Made by a program: the position numbers and the translations under genes. A model generated the notes under the pieces. It had not been told where the DNA came from, ran no database searches, and saw only the letters and a list, made by a program, of their open reading frames with translations. Of a stretch of 64,000 bases of DNA, positions 1 through 9,944 are shown piece after piece; position 1 is the stretch's first letter; every line of letters begins with the position of its first letter. Origin of the DNA: Bacteroidales bacterium (lineage in GTDB: Bacteria; Bacteroidota; Bacteroidia; Bacteroidales; 4484-276); NCBI GenBank assembly GCA_035647615.1, contig DASRND010000003.1, forward strand, positions 67,135-131,134, given 5' to 3'.

Positions 1-3000
1 CCTGCCAAACTACTCCTTATCTTTTGAATGGATCAGCACAAAATACCATCTCCATGCAATGGGCTACCAATGGGGATGGTACTTTTGATAACCCTGCATC
101 AGCTGTTACCGCTTACACTCCGGGTACCAACGATGTTGTGGTTGGTTATGTAAATCTTTGCCTGCAAGCCATTGGTCAGTCGCCATGTGGTGCTGTAAAC
201 GATTGCATGAAACTCACCATCATGAAATCGCCCACCGTAAATCCGGGTGCAGATATCGTGAGTTGTGGCGGAAATCAGGTTTCGCTGCAGGGGCAGGCTG
301 CCAACCAGCAGGCGGTGCTGTGGAGCACCAATGGAGATGGTACCTTTGCCAATACCGGCGCTTTATCTTCTAAATATTTCCCCGGCACTGCCGACATCAG
401 CAATGGCGGTGCTGAACTTTGTCTCACAGCTTTTGGAAAAGCAAATTGCGACGCGGTTTCTGAGTGTCTTACCCTTTCCATTGTTGACATTCCGGTAGCT
501 TATGCCGGCGTGGATGCAACCATTGAGCAGGGAGATAGCTACCAGCTGCAGGATGCCTCCGCCGAAAATTACAGCCAGATCATCTGGCATACTTCCGGAA
601 ACGGTGTGTTTACCGATGTAAATGATCTCAACACCATTTATACGCCAAGTAATTATGATTTTGGGCAAGACGGCGTAATGCTGACGCTCGAAGCTGAACC
701 GGAAAATCCATGCAACGTGTCGGCAACTGATGAAATGATGTTGACAATTGAGAGAACTGGATGTATCGATGCCGAAGCTGATGCAGGCGCCGATTTGACG
801 ATTTGCACAGGCCAAAGCATTGAAATGGAAAATGCAGAGATATACTTTGCTGAATCTGTTCTGTGGAAAACCTCTGGTGATGGTACCTTCGATAACGCCA
901 CCCTGCAACATCCTGACTATTTCCCGGGACCAACTGACGATGCTGTCGGAAAAGTTACACTTAGCGTAAATGCTTTTGCAGTTCCTCCATGCCAGGATGC
1001 TACCGATTTTCTGGAGCTGACCATTCTGCAAAACGCTGTTGCTTATGCCGGTGGTAGCAATACCATCCCGGAAGGCATGCCGTATGAAATCACAGATGCC
1101 TGGGCTGAAAACGCTTCGATGATTTTGTGGTACACTACCAACGGAATGGGCACGTTCCTAAACAGTACTTCCGTAAATGCTGGCTACTTTCCGTCGTCCT
1201 TCGATTATTATCAGGACACCATTCATTTGATCATGGCTGTTGCCTCAATTAATCCATGCATTCTTGAAGATACCGATGAGATGGCTCTCTCCTTTTCAGA
1301 GACCGGAGAGGATGCCCAGGTTGATGCAGGTGCAAACGTCATCATCTGTGGAAACGATAGCATTGTTGCCTTATCGGGTTCTGCAACCTATTACAACACT
1401 TTGCAATGGACTACCAGCGGCGATGGTACCTTTAATCATCCCAATTCTGCTAAGGGTAGCTATAATTTAGGTGCTGCCGACCAGGAAGCTGATGAAATTA
1501 CACTCTATCTTCAGGCCAGTGCTTTTGACGAATATGCCTGTGCTATCGACAGCCTGACGATAACAAAGCTTGCTGGTCCGCTGGCAGAAGCTGGTTCGGA
1601 TAAAACCGTATGCGAGGGATGTGTAATTGAAACCTCCCTGGCTTACGCCGAAAATTATGCAAGCCTACTCTGGACTACCAGCGGCGACGGGACTTTTGAT
1701 GATGCCTCTGCTCTCATAACGATGTATTCGCCTGGCGCCAGCGATGCGGCAAATGGTGAAGCTAAACTAACGCTTACCGCTTTTGCTCTGGCACCGTGTA
1801 CAAATCCAGTTAGCAGCAGCTTTGTACTCACCATTGATCCATTGCCAACTTTCCTTATTAATCTTACCGATACCTATGTAGTCATTGGCGAAAGAATCAT
1901 ATTTAATGTGGAAGTTGAGTATGCAACAAGATACCAATGGTATGGCCCGGATGGAATGAAAGATGGCAGTGGATTGCCGAAGTTGCTTATTGATCAGGCT
2001 GTCGCCGAGGACGAGGGGTATTATTATTGTGAAGTTAGCAATGCTTGTGGAACCATCTGCAGTAACGTGGTTTATCTGGAAGTATATGAACAACAAACAG
2101 TAATGGTTCCGGCGGGTTGGAGCGGAATATCGTCCTGGATCGTTCCGGGCAACCCCGACATCGAAGCGATCTTTGCTCCTTATCAGGATGACCTCATCCT
2201 GGCACGGAACTATAGCGGGATGTATTATCCGCAAGTAAACGTTAATACCTTGAATTTGTGGAACACACAAACCGGGTATACGGTGAAATTTGTTAATGAC
2301 GTGACCTTTAAGCTGGCGGGTAATAACAACACCAATCGCACTATCGAAATGTTTGCAGGATGGAATTACCTTCCTGTGATCAGCAGCTGTCCCGTGGATA
2401 TCGCTACTTTGTTTGCTGATTTTGATACACAAATTCAGGTGATAAAAGAGATCGCCGGGACAGGTGTATATTGGCCGTCATTTGGCATCAACACCATTGG
2501 TGAGTTGCAATCGGGTCGTGCTTACGAAATTAGAGCACTCCAACCTTTCAGTATGACCTTTGCCGATTGTGACGGATTAAAATCGTCAGTCGGAGCAGCA
2601 CATCTGCAACCCACATATGACACCCCCTGGAACGATGTCAACTATTCGCCGGCCTCGCACAGCATTGCCATCCACGACGATCTGGCTGCCATGCTTCAGC
2701 CTGGCGATATCCTGGGCGCATTTACTGCTTCCGGAATTTGTGCCGGAGCGCATCAAATGAGTGATTTTGGAAATGCCATCGTTCTTTTCGGCGATGATGC
2801 GCTCACTAACGCAACAGATGGTTTTACCGAAAATGAAATCATCCGGTTTGAAGTGGTTCGTCCATCAACCGGTGAGCAATTCGCTTTGGAAATTTCCTAC
2901 GATCAGGCGTATGCCTGCCACAACGGAAGGTTCGTTTCGGGAGGCGTGTCGGCTATCCACAAAGCTTCGGCAACGGCTATCCTTACGCCCGATGATGCTA

Positions 3001-3242
3001 AGCCAATTTCTGTTTATCCCAACCCGGCGTCAGGAGTAGTGTTTGTTTCGGGTGTAAAAAGTGATATGCAGATAGAACTTCGAAACGTCAACGGACAGGT
3101 GCTGCAAACCATCCCATGCCAATCGGCCATAGGTGGTAATGATCGTGTGGCTGTTGATGTATCATCTTTTGCTTCCGGGGTTATTTACATGCGTATTTAC
3201 AACGAAACGCACGTAATCCATCGCAAGCTGATTGTGAACTAA
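1..3242 (+). CDS. GDGTF-repeat surface protein, 5'-truncated, T9SS substrate
   Basis: The reading frame is open to the left edge, so the true start lies outside the window; about 1,078 codons are visible. The visible part holds about seven repeats of 85-92 residues, each with a W-x-T-x-GDGTF-type start, a Y-x-PG turn, a paired Cys near the end and a closing beta strand (LTI). An Ig-like domain follows (WYGPDG to YYCEVSN). Then comes a module of about 155 residues starting PAGWSGISS (nt 2100-2579), a second module with a PGDILGAF motif and a GDD motif (nt 2580-2985), and a T9SS type A sorting domain starting VYPNPASG and ending KLIVN (nt 2998-3239). It is probably exported by T9SS and displayed on the cell surface; ligand unknown. 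A protein of the same architecture lies on the other strand at the right edge (62272 onward). Confidence 0.85.
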   Translation, partial: CQTTPYLLNGSAQNTISMQWATNGDGTFDNPASAVTAYTPGTNDVVVGYVNLCLQAIGQSPCGAVNDCMKLTIMKSPTVNPGADIVSCGGNQVSLQGQAANQQAVLWSTNGDGTFANTGALSSKYFPGTADISNGGAELCLTAFGKANCDAVSECLTLSIVDIPVAYAGVDATIEQGDSYQLQDASAENYSQIIWHTSGNGVFTDVNDLNTIYTPSNYDFGQDGVMLTLEAEPENPCNVSATDEMMLTIERTGCIDAEADAGADLTICTGQSIEMENAEIYFAESVLWKTSGDGTFDNATLQHPDYFPGPTDDAVGKVTLSVNAFAVPPCQDATDFLELTILQNAVAYAGGSNTIPEGMPYEITDAWAENASMILWYTTNGMGTFLNSTSVNAGYFPSSFDYYQDTIHLIMAVASINPCILEDTDEMALSFSETGEDAQVDAGANVIICGNDSIVALSGSATYYNTLQWTTSGDGTFNHPNSAKGSYNLGAADQEADEITLYLQASAFDEYACAIDSLTITKLAGPLAEAGSDKTVCEGCVIETSLAYAENYASLLWTTSGDGTFDDASALITMYSPGASDAANGEAKLTLTAFALAPCTNPVSSSFVLTIDPLPTFLINLTDTYVVIGERIIFNVEVEYATRYQWYGPDGMKDGSGLPKLLIDQAVAEDEGYYYCEVSNACGTICSNVVYLEVYEQQTVMVPAGWSGISSWIVPGNPDIEAIFAPYQDDLILARNYSGMYYPQVNVNTLNLWNTQTGYTVKFVNDVTFKLAGNNNTNRTIEMFAGWNYLPVISSCPVDIATLFADFDTQIQVIKEIAGTGVYWPSFGINTIGELQSGRAYEIRALQPFSMTFADCDGLKSSVGAAHLQPTYDTPWNDVNYSPASHSIAIHDDLAAMLQPGDILGAFTASGICAGAHQMSDFGNAIVLFGDDALTNATDGFTENEIIRFEVVRPSTGEQFALEISYDQAYACHNGRFVSGGVSAIHKASATAILTPDDAKPISVYPNPASGVVFVSGVKSDMQIELRNVNGQVLQTIPCQSAIGGNDRVAVDVSSFASGVIYMRIYNETHVIHRKLIVN

Positions 3243-3260
3243 TTCTTTTCTGATTCTGAT

Positions 3261-3290
3261 AAAAAACCCGGGGCATGCTCCGGGTTTTTT
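3261..3290. terminator. Bidirectional intrinsic terminator
   Basis: An 11-bp stem (AAAAAACCCGG pairing with CCGGGTTTTTT) with an 8-nt loop lies between two convergent genes. The A-run on one arm and the T-run on the other let it serve both the plus-strand surface-protein gene and minus-strand folC. Confidence 0.85.
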
Positions 3291-3330
3291 TATGAATGAT
3301 TTCAGTTCAAATGCAGGTTGGAAAACAGAG

Positions 3331-4602
3331 TTACACCACCTCTGCCACTACAAAGGTGCTTCCGCCAATAAAGATCAGGTCGTCGGGATGCGCCTGCTGC
3401 CGGGCGGCCTGCCAGGCTTCACGGACGGTAGGGTAAGCTGTGCCGCGAAGCTGCCACTTTGCACCCATCTGCGCCAGCTCTTCGGCAGGCAAGGCGCGCG
3501 GAATGTTTGCTCTACAGAAATAATAACGAGCATCTTTGGGCAGCAGCTTCATCATAGCATCCAGGTTTTTATCATTTACCACACCAATAACCATGTGAAG
3601 CTCACGATGAGGCGTAGCGTTAATGTTATCCACAACCATTTGTAAACCATGTGCATTATGGCCGCTGTCGGCGATGGTGAGCGGCCGGGTGGAAAGAACC
3701 TGCCACCGGCCACGTATGCCGGTATTAGCAACCACATTCTCGATCCCGGCAGCTATGATTTCTTTAGAAATTTTAAAACGGGTATTGTCGAGCTGACGAA
3801 TGGCTTCGAGTGCGGTGCACAAATTTTTGTATTGATAACTTCCTTGCAGCGGTAGTTTAGTTGTCAGAAAAGGCTGGTGTTGATATTTGATTTCTACGTG
3901 TTGCTGTTCGTTAAAAGTTGTCTGCCAGTTCTGGTCGGCATAGGTTATAGGAGCGGAGCGCTCGCGGGCAATCATGTCAAAAGTGGTTTTTATCTCCGGC
4001 TGCGTTTCGCCAATTACCACCGGAACCCCTTGCTTAATGATGCCGGCTTTTTCAGTTGCAACTTTTGTCAGGCTGTCGCCCAAAAATTGGGTATGGTCCA
4101 AACCAATGTTTGTGATCACCGATACCAATGGCGTGATCACGTTGGTCGAATCCAGCCGTCCGCCCATACCGACCTCCACCACAGCAATATCCACCTGCTC
4201 GTCGGCAAAATAGCGAAAAGCCATTCCTACCGTCATTTCAAAAAATGAAAGCTCTATCTCTTCGAGCATGTGCCGGTGTTGATCGATAAAGGCAACCACC
4301 TTTTCTTCGGGGATTTCATGGCCATTAATTTTAATGCGTTCTCTGAAATCCCTGTAGTGTGGCGAAGTATAAAGTCCTGTTTTAAAACCGGCTTCCTGCA
4401 GCACACTGGCCACAAGATTGCTCGCAGAGCCTTTGCCATTGGTGCCAGCCACATGTACGGCAGCAAATTGTCGTTCGGGGTTACCCAGATGGCTGCAAAG
4501 CGAAAGCGTATTATTAAGATCGGCTTTGTAGGCCGCGCCGCCAATGCGCTGATACATGGGCAGCCGGGCAAACATATATTCGAGGGTTTCACAGTACGTC
4601 AT
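3331..4602 (-). CDS. folC: Folylpolyglutamate synthase / dihydrofolate synthase
   Basis: Cytosolic Mur-ligase-family enzyme that joins glutamate to dihydropteroate and extends folate polyglutamate tails using ATP. At 423 residues it has the usual length. The P-loop GTNGKGS is at residues 53-59, followed by the family stretch GLYTSPHYRDFRERIKING, a Mg-binding VVEVGMGGRLDSTNV block and the HTQFLGDSL segment; a C-terminal ligase domain is present. The frame is open further upstream to 4656, but the start at 4602 (MTYCETLEYM) matches the usual Bacteroidota N-terminus and sits about 20 nt below a -7 box. It stands alone and converges on the upstream surface-protein gene across a shared terminator. 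Confidence 0.95.
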   Translation of the reverse strand: MTYCETLEYMFARLPMYQRIGGAAYKADLNNTLSLCSHLGNPERQFAAVHVAGTNGKGSASNLVASVLQEAGFKTGLYTSPHYRDFRERIKINGHEIPEEKVVAFIDQHRHMLEEIELSFFEMTVGMAFRYFADEQVDIAVVEVGMGGRLDSTNVITPLVSVITNIGLDHTQFLGDSLTKVATEKAGIIKQGVPVVIGETQPEIKTTFDMIARERSAPITYADQNWQTTFNEQQHVEIKYQHQPFLTTKLPLQGSYQYKNLCTALEAIRQLDNTRFKISKEIIAAGIENVVANTGIRGRWQVLSTRPLTIADSGHNAHGLQMVVDNINATPHRELHMVIGVVNDKNLDAMMKLLPKDARYYFCRANIPRALPAEELAQMGAKWQLRGTAYPTVREAWQAARQQAHPDDLIFIGGSTFVVAEVV

Positions 4603-4630
4603 CATCACTTTGTATGTTTTAAAAACCACG

Positions 4631-4638
4631 CAAAAGTA
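4631..4638 (-). promoter_or_regulatory. Bacteroidota -7 box for folC
   Basis: On the minus strand this reads TACTTTTG, a perfect TAnnTTTG, about 28 nt upstream of the chosen folC start. No clear -33 TTG element was found at the expected distance. Confidence 0.5.
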
Positions 4639-4763
4639 GGGAAACCGTAGTATCATCTTTTTGACGTTTCGAGATCCTGGTGGACGCTTGAAAGTCGGGG
4701 GCAGGCGACAACTTTCTATCGTCCGAAGGACATAGAAACGTTAAAAGGAGAAAAAACATCCTC

Positions 4764-4794
4764 TTGCCTCCTGTTGCCAAAATCTATAAATTTG
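4764..4794 (+). promoter_or_regulatory. Promoter of the dipeptidyl peptidase gene
   Basis: TTG at 4764-4766 and TAAATTTG at 4787-4794 are 20 nt apart, matching the Bacteroidota primary-sigma pattern TTTG-N19-TAnnTTTG. Transcription would start near 4801, giving a leader of about 40 nt before the ATG at 4842. This supports the start at 4842 over the more upstream in-frame ATG at 4764. Confidence 0.65.
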
Positions 4795-4841
4795 CCCGCT
4801 GTTTACAACGCATTCTATTTTTATTAATAAAAAAAACAAAA

Positions 4842-6971
4842 ATGAAGAAGATTATTCTGGGGCTGATGCTTTTTAGCTTCTTTGCCACACAAGCTCAAAA
4901 CAAGCTGTTCGATTACTCCGACTACATGAACCGGGAGATTTACCCCAAATCCATCAGCAACCTGCAGTGGCGTGGCTCCACGCAAGCATTTACCTACATC
5001 GACAATAATTCCTTGATCCAAAAACAGAGCGATGATCCGGCTACAGCCGATACGCTTTTGCGGCTTGATGCGCTAAACGAAGCCATTGAAAAGGCAGGTG
5101 CAAAATCCCTTCGTCGTTTTCCCGGCATCAGCTGGCTCGACGAAATCCGGTTTTATTTCAGGGATAATCAACATCTTTATGCTTTTAATATCGCCGACAG
5201 CACGCTGAAAGATGCCAACCATTATCCCGAAGAAGCCGACAATTTGGAAATCAGCAAAGAAACCCTCAATGTTGCTTACACAATCGAAAGCGGTCTGTAT
5301 GTTACTGTCGATGGAAACGAAACGGTGATAGCCAAAGGTGACGACGATATTCTATACGGCCATGTTCCGTCGCGCAACGAATTCGGCATAAACCAGGGAT
5401 CGTTCTGGTCGCCCGATGGCAGTCGCCTTGCTTTTTACCGCACCGACCAGTCGGAAGTATTGCGCTATCCGTTGGTGGATTTATATCAGCCTTTGGCCAC
5501 CGCCAGCCCGATCTGCTATCCGGCGGCAGGGGGCAAAAGCCAGAAGGTAAAGCTGGGGATTTTTAATACGGCACTCAACGAAATTACCTATCTGAATACT
5601 GCCGGGTCAGAAAACCAATACCTCACCTCCGTCACCTGGGCGCCGGATGGCAAAAGCATTTTTGTGGGCATCCTCAACCGCGACCAGAACTGTTTTACCA
5701 TGAACCGTTACGATGCCGCCACCGGACAGCATCTGCTGACGCTCTTTACCGAACAAAACGAACGATATGTGGAGCCACAGCACGACCTTTATTTTCTGCC
5801 CGGCGATGCACAGAAGTTTATCTGGCAAAGCTGCCGCGACGGATGGAACCATCTTTATCTTTACCAAACCGATGGCAAACTTATCCACCAGATCACCAGT
5901 GGCGAATGGGAAGTAACCGACCTTTTCGGGCTCGACTGCGAAGGGAAAACGGTTTATTACGAATCTACCGCCGCCAGCCCGCTGGAGCGCCAGCTTTATG
6001 CAACCGTGCTGAGCAGCGGCCGCACCACACGACTCACGCAGCAGGAAGGGGTTCATACTATCATCGCTTCCAATGGCATGAAATATTTTATCGACATCTT
6101 CAGCAGCACCGACATGGCGCGCGCTTATTATCTTTTAGATAATAATGGAAATACACTCGAAACACTTTTGCAGGATGCCGACCCGTGGAAGGATTATGCC
6201 GTGGGTGAGATGGATATTTTCACACTTGAAGCCGACGATAGCGAAACCGATCTCTGGTGCCGCCTGATAAAACCCGCGGATTTTGATCCTTCAAAAAAAT
6301 ACCCGGCGCTCGTGTATGTTTACGGAGGTCCGCATGCCCAGCTCATCGACAAGTCGTGGACGGGTGGTGCCGGTTTTTGGCTCAACCTGATGGCGCAGCA
6401 AGGATACGTGGTTTTCACACTCGACAACCGGGGATCGGCCAACCGCGGCTTTGCATTCGAAAGCATTATTCACCGGCAATGTGGCGAAATAGAGATGGCC
6501 GATCAAATGAAAGGGGTGGAATATCTGCAATCGCTGCCGTATGTTGATCAGGAACGTATGGGAATCGACGGCTGGAGCTATGGTGGTTTTATGACGATGT
6601 CGATGTTTTTGCGGCATCCGGGAATCTTCGCAGCAGCCTGTGCCGGTGGCCCGGTTATCGACTGGAAATGGTACGAGGCTATGTATGGTGAGCGCTACAT
6701 GGATACGCCCATGCAAAATCCCGAAGGCTACCGAAAATCCAGCCTGCTCAACTATGCCGATCAGATCGACGGACATCTGCTGATGATCCATGGCACCAAC
6801 GATCCGGTCGTGATGTGGCAAAACAGCCTGATGTTTCTCGATGCAGCCATCGAAGCGGGCAAGCAGGTGGAATATTTTGTTTATCCCGGCTCCGGACACA
6901 ACATGGGCGGCAAGACTCGGGTGCATCTTTTTGAAAAAATCGCAACTTTCTTCAACAACTATCTGAAATAG
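4842..6971 (+). CDS. S9 family dipeptidyl peptidase (DPP IV-like), secreted
   Basis: Serine exopeptidase predicted to remove N-terminal dipeptides from peptides in the periplasm or at the surface. The 709-residue protein starts with a signal peptide (MKKIILGLMLFSFFATQAQ), followed by a DPPIV N-terminal beta-propeller with several WSPDG/WAPDG blade motifs and a C-terminal alpha/beta hydrolase domain. The catalytic triad is visible: S579 in GWSYGG, D654 in HGTNDPV and H686 in GSGHNMGG. The propeller has RNEFG where the second paralogue in this window (23784-26036) has YEEEF, so the double-Glu clamp for the peptide N-terminus is not the classical one and specificity may differ. It has its own promoter and terminator and converges on metG. 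Confidence 0.92.
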   Translation: MKKIILGLMLFSFFATQAQNKLFDYSDYMNREIYPKSISNLQWRGSTQAFTYIDNNSLIQKQSDDPATADTLLRLDALNEAIEKAGAKSLRRFPGISWLDEIRFYFRDNQHLYAFNIADSTLKDANHYPEEADNLEISKETLNVAYTIESGLYVTVDGNETVIAKGDDDILYGHVPSRNEFGINQGSFWSPDGSRLAFYRTDQSEVLRYPLVDLYQPLATASPICYPAAGGKSQKVKLGIFNTALNEITYLNTAGSENQYLTSVTWAPDGKSIFVGILNRDQNCFTMNRYDAATGQHLLTLFTEQNERYVEPQHDLYFLPGDAQKFIWQSCRDGWNHLYLYQTDGKLIHQITSGEWEVTDLFGLDCEGKTVYYESTAASPLERQLYATVLSSGRTTRLTQQEGVHTIIASNGMKYFIDIFSSTDMARAYYLLDNNGNTLETLLQDADPWKDYAVGEMDIFTLEADDSETDLWCRLIKPADFDPSKKYPALVYVYGGPHAQLIDKSWTGGAGFWLNLMAQQGYVVFTLDNRGSANRGFAFESIIHRQCGEIEMADQMKGVEYLQSLPYVDQERMGIDGWSYGGFMTMSMFLRHPGIFAAACAGGPVIDWKWYEAMYGERYMDTPMQNPEGYRKSSLLNYADQIDGHLLMIHGTNDPVVMWQNSLMFLDAAIEAGKQVEYFVYPGSGHNMGGKTRVHLFEKIATFFNNYLK

Positions 6972-7032
6972 GAAGGGATTTAAAAAAGGAAGAAAGACTG
7001 TCTAAAAAAGTCCGTTAGTTCGGTTCTAAAAG

Positions 7033-7073
7033 AACGAGGAAGAGAGCAGCAGGTGCTTTCTTCCTCGTTTTTG
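7033..7073 (+). terminator. Intrinsic terminator after the dipeptidyl peptidase gene
   Basis: A 16-bp stem (7033-7048 with 7054-7069, one G-U pair) with a 5-nt loop is followed by a T-run. It ends just before the metG stop codon on the other strand. Confidence 0.85.
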
Positions 7074-7096
7074 TTCCGTTTGTTATTAAAACACCA

Positions 7097-9160
7097 CTAT
7101 TTTATCTCACTTCCATTCGCGAAATCATCGGGTGGCGCTACAAAACCCAGGGAGCCGTCGTGGTTTTCGGCCATCAGTATCATGCCCTGCGACTCGATGC
7201 CACGCAGAGTGCGGGGAGCCAGATTAACGAGTATGCTAACCTTGCGACCAATGAGTGTTTCGGGTTCAAAATATTCAGCTATCCCTGAAACTACAGTGCG
7301 CTGGTCGATGCCGGTATCTATTTTGAGCTTGATCAGTTTTTTAGTTTTGGCTACTTTCTCGGCTTGCAAAATGGTTCCGGTTCGTATGTCGAGGCGGGAA
7401 AAGGTATCATAGTCGATGTCGGGTTTTGCCGGTGCAGCTGGTGGTGCAACGCCATCGTTTTGTTTTTTGGTATCGAACAGTTTTTGCACCTGCCGCTCGA
7501 TGGTGGCATCTTCTATTTTTTCAAAAAGCAATTCGGGCGTGTTTAGCTGGTGATCGTCAGGCAGCAGTTGTATATTTCCCGCATCTTTCCATTTCAGCTC
7601 CGGAAGATTTAGCATCGCTGCCAGTCGGGTGGCGGTGTGTGGCAAAAACGGTGCGATAACAATACTCAGGTTGGCACAAATCTGAAGCGACAGATTGATA
7701 ATAGTTTTTACACGTTCCGGTTCAGTCTTATAAATCTTCCAGGGTTCGCTGTCGGCCAGGTACTTGTTGCCCAGTCTGGCAAGATTCATCATCTCAGCCA
7801 GCGATTCCCGGAATTTGAAGTTCTCCAGGCTGCGACCAATGCGTTCAGGAAAAGTTGCCAGGTCATCGATGGCAGTTTTGTCATAATCCGTAAATTCACC
7901 CGCCGCCGGTACTTTGCCGTCATAATATTTTTGCGTAAGCACCAAAGCACGGTTCACAAAGTTGCCCAAAATGGCTACCAGCTCGCTGTTGTTTTTGGTC
8001 TGAAAATCCTTCCACGTAAAGTCGTTATCTTTGGTTTCGGGCGCATTGGCCGTGAGCACATAGCGCAGCACATCCTGCTGGTTGGGGAAATCCACCAAAT
8101 ATTCGTGCAGCCAAACTGCCCAGTTGTTGGAGGTGGAAATCTTGTCGTTCTCCAAATTCAAAAATTCAAACGCCGGCACATTGTCGGGCAGAATGTAGGA
8201 GCCTTCGGCGTGAAGCATGGCCGGGAAGATGATGCAGTGAAACACGATATTGTCTTTGCCGATAAAATGTATCAGCCGCGACTGCGGGTCTTTCCACCAC
8301 TTTTGCCAGTCGCCACCGGTTTGTTGTGCCCACTCTCGCGTAGCCGAGATGTATCCGATGGGTGCATCAAACCAAACATAAAGCACTTTTCCTTCGGTGC
8401 CGGGTAGGGGAACTTCTACGCCCCAGTTGAGGTCGCGGGTAACGGCGCGTGGCTGTAGACCGCTATCGATCCACGATTTTACCTGCCCATACACGTTGGG
8501 CTTCCAGTCATTTTTATGACCTTCAAGAATCCATTTGCGCAGCCAGGGCTCATCTTCGTTGAGTGGCAGGTACCAATGGCGCGTTTCTTTGAGCACAGGT
8601 ACGTTGCCGCTGAGTGCTGATTTAGGATTGATAAGTTCGGTGGGGCTGAGGGTAGAGCCACATTTCTCGCATTGGTCGCCGTAGGCTTTTTCGTAGCCGC
8701 AGCGCGGACAGGTGCCGGTGATGTAACGATCGGCCAGGAACTGATGGTTTTCCTCATCGTAATATTGCTCGGAAACCTTCTCGACGAAGCTACCCTGGTC
8801 GTATAGTTTTTTGAAAAAAGCTGAAGCTGTTTCGTGATGAATTTGGGCAGAAGTGCGCGAATAGACGTCGAAGGAAATGCCAAATTCGGCAAAGGAATCC
8901 CGGATCATCGCGTGGTATTTATCCACGATGTCCTGCGGGCTAACTCCCTGCTGCCGCGCCTTGATGGTGATGGGCACGCCATGTTCGTCGCTACCGCCGA
9001 TAAAGAGCACCTCTTCGCCTTTGCTGCGCAGGTAGCGCACGTAGATGTCGGCAGGAATATAAACGCCGGCCATGTGGCCAATGTGCAGCGGCCCATTGGC
9101 ATAGGGCAGCGCCGAAGTTACCGTTGTTCTTTTAAAATCCTTTGTTTCGTCAGTATGCAT
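7097..9160 (-). CDS. metG: Methionyl-tRNA synthetase
   Basis: Charges tRNA-Met in the cytosol. The 687-residue protein has the class I signature HIGH at residues 26-29, a zinc knuckle CPRCG...CEKCG near residues 150-167, and a KISTS loop near residue 338 in place of KMSKS. An anticodon-binding helical domain follows, and a C-terminal EMAPII-like tRNA-binding domain occupies about residues 585-687 (LDIRTGTI to GIESQGMIL). The frame is open upstream to 9274; the start at 9160 ([20 protein letters not shown]) gives the standard N-terminus and lies below a good promoter. It ends in TAG, which shows that TAG is a normal stop in this genome. Confidence 0.96.
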   Translation of the reverse strand: MHTDETKDFKRTTVTSALPYANGPLHIGHMAGVYIPADIYVRYLRSKGEEVLFIGGSDEHGVPITIKARQQGVSPQDIVDKYHAMIRDSFAEFGISFDVYSRTSAQIHHETASAFFKKLYDQGSFVEKVSEQYYDEENHQFLADRYITGTCPRCGYEKAYGDQCEKCGSTLSPTELINPKSALSGNVPVLKETRHWYLPLNEDEPWLRKWILEGHKNDWKPNVYGQVKSWIDSGLQPRAVTRDLNWGVEVPLPGTEGKVLYVWFDAPIGYISATREWAQQTGGDWQKWWKDPQSRLIHFIGKDNIVFHCIIFPAMLHAEGSYILPDNVPAFEFLNLENDKISTSNNWAVWLHEYLVDFPNQQDVLRYVLTANAPETKDNDFTWKDFQTKNNSELVAILGNFVNRALVLTQKYYDGKVPAAGEFTDYDKTAIDDLATFPERIGRSLENFKFRESLAEMMNLARLGNKYLADSEPWKIYKTEPERVKTIINLSLQICANLSIVIAPFLPHTATRLAAMLNLPELKWKDAGNIQLLPDDHQLNTPELLFEKIEDATIERQVQKLFDTKKQNDGVAPPAAPAKPDIDYDTFSRLDIRTGTILQAEKVAKTKKLIKLKIDTGIDQRTVVSGIAEYFEPETLIGRKVSILVNLAPRTLRGIESQGMILMAENHDGSLGFVAPPDDFANGSEIK

Positions 9161-9191
9161 TGTCGCGGTTATTTTTATAAAAAAAGAGGCG

Positions 9192-9221
9192 CAAAGATAG
9201 CGTTTTGAGTTCACTGCAAAA
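9192..9221 (-). promoter_or_regulatory. metG promoter
   Basis: On the minus strand TTTTG (9221-9217) and TATCTTTG (9199-9192) are separated by 17 nt, close to the Bacteroidota consensus. The leader before ATG at 9160 would be about 25 nt. Confidence 0.6.
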
Positions 9222-9310
9222 GTGGGGCAATGGGAAGATGATTGCAGTGGGAGTATTGTAAATCGGAACATCATCTGGAACCATGGCGCTGGATTTTAGC
9301 TTTGGCTATT

Positions 9311-9457
9311 ACTAACCCTGCCCTTCAGGGCGGGGTTCAGAATAAAATGCACAGATACCTTCGGGCTTTAGCCCGGAATTCTTTATGTCCACATTTTGGG
9401 CTAAAGCCCACTATATTTTGCATAGTCTTATAGCCGGACTAAAGTCGCGGGGTTAGT
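9311..9457. repeat. Palindromic interspersed repeat element (147 nt)
   Basis: The outer ends form an imperfect inverted repeat (ACTAACCCTGC at 9311-9321 with GCGGGGTTAGT at 9447-9457). Inside are a GC-rich hairpin at 9316-9335, GGGCTTTAGCCC at 9363-9374, its reverse complement GGGCTAAAGCCC at 9398-9409, and a decayed copy near 9433-9450. No reading frame of note is present. It resembles REP/MITE-like non-autonomous elements, but no transposase lies in the window. Confidence 0.7.
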
Positions 9458-9567
9458 GATTCATGAATTCTTTTGCCCATTGCATCTTGAACTAAGCACA
9501 AGTTGACGGCTCTATTTTTAAAAAACCATACTTTCGCGTCTTCATCATACAAATTAATGGAGCTATT

Positions 9568-9936
9568 ATGAAAATCCTGGGTAATCTTATCTGGCTGCTT
9601 TTCGGCGGGCTGGCCATTTTTATCGAATACATTCTGGCGGGGGTAGCGCTGTGCATCACCATTATCGGCATCCCTTTCGGGTTGCAGGCATTCAAACTGG
9701 GAATATTGGCGCTGTGGCCTTTCGGACAAAAAATCGAATATATGAACCATGCGCCTGGCTGCCTCTCGACGGTGATGAACATCCTGTGGTTTTTTATCGG
9801 CGGCATCTGGATTGCGCTCACGCATTTATTTTTTGGCCTTCTGCTGGCCATCACCATTATTGGCATCCCCTGGGCGGGGCAACATTTTAAGATGATGTCG
9901 CTGGCACTAACTCCTTTCGGCCGAAGGGTGATGTGA
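9568..9936 (+). CDS. YccF domain inner-membrane protein
   Basis: Small polytopic membrane protein of 122 residues. It carries two copies of the YccF/DUF307 motif: N-L-I-W-L-L-F-G-G near the N-terminus, with IIGIPFGLQAFKLG, and N-I-L-W-F-F-I-G-G later with IIGIPWAGQHFKM. Four hydrophobic segments are visible. Biochemical role unknown. A weak promoter (TTG at 9503, TACTTTCG at 9529) may lie upstream, giving a leader of about 25 nt. The gene ends 8 nt before the end of the convergent lipoprotein gene, and I see no terminator between them. Confidence 0.85.
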   Translation: MKILGNLIWLLFGGLAIFIEYILAGVALCITIIGIPFGLQAFKLGILALWPFGQKIEYMNHAPGCLSTVMNILWFFIGGIWIALTHLFFGLLLAITIIGIPWAGQHFKMMSLALTPFGRRVM

Positions 9937-9944
9937 ACAAACAT

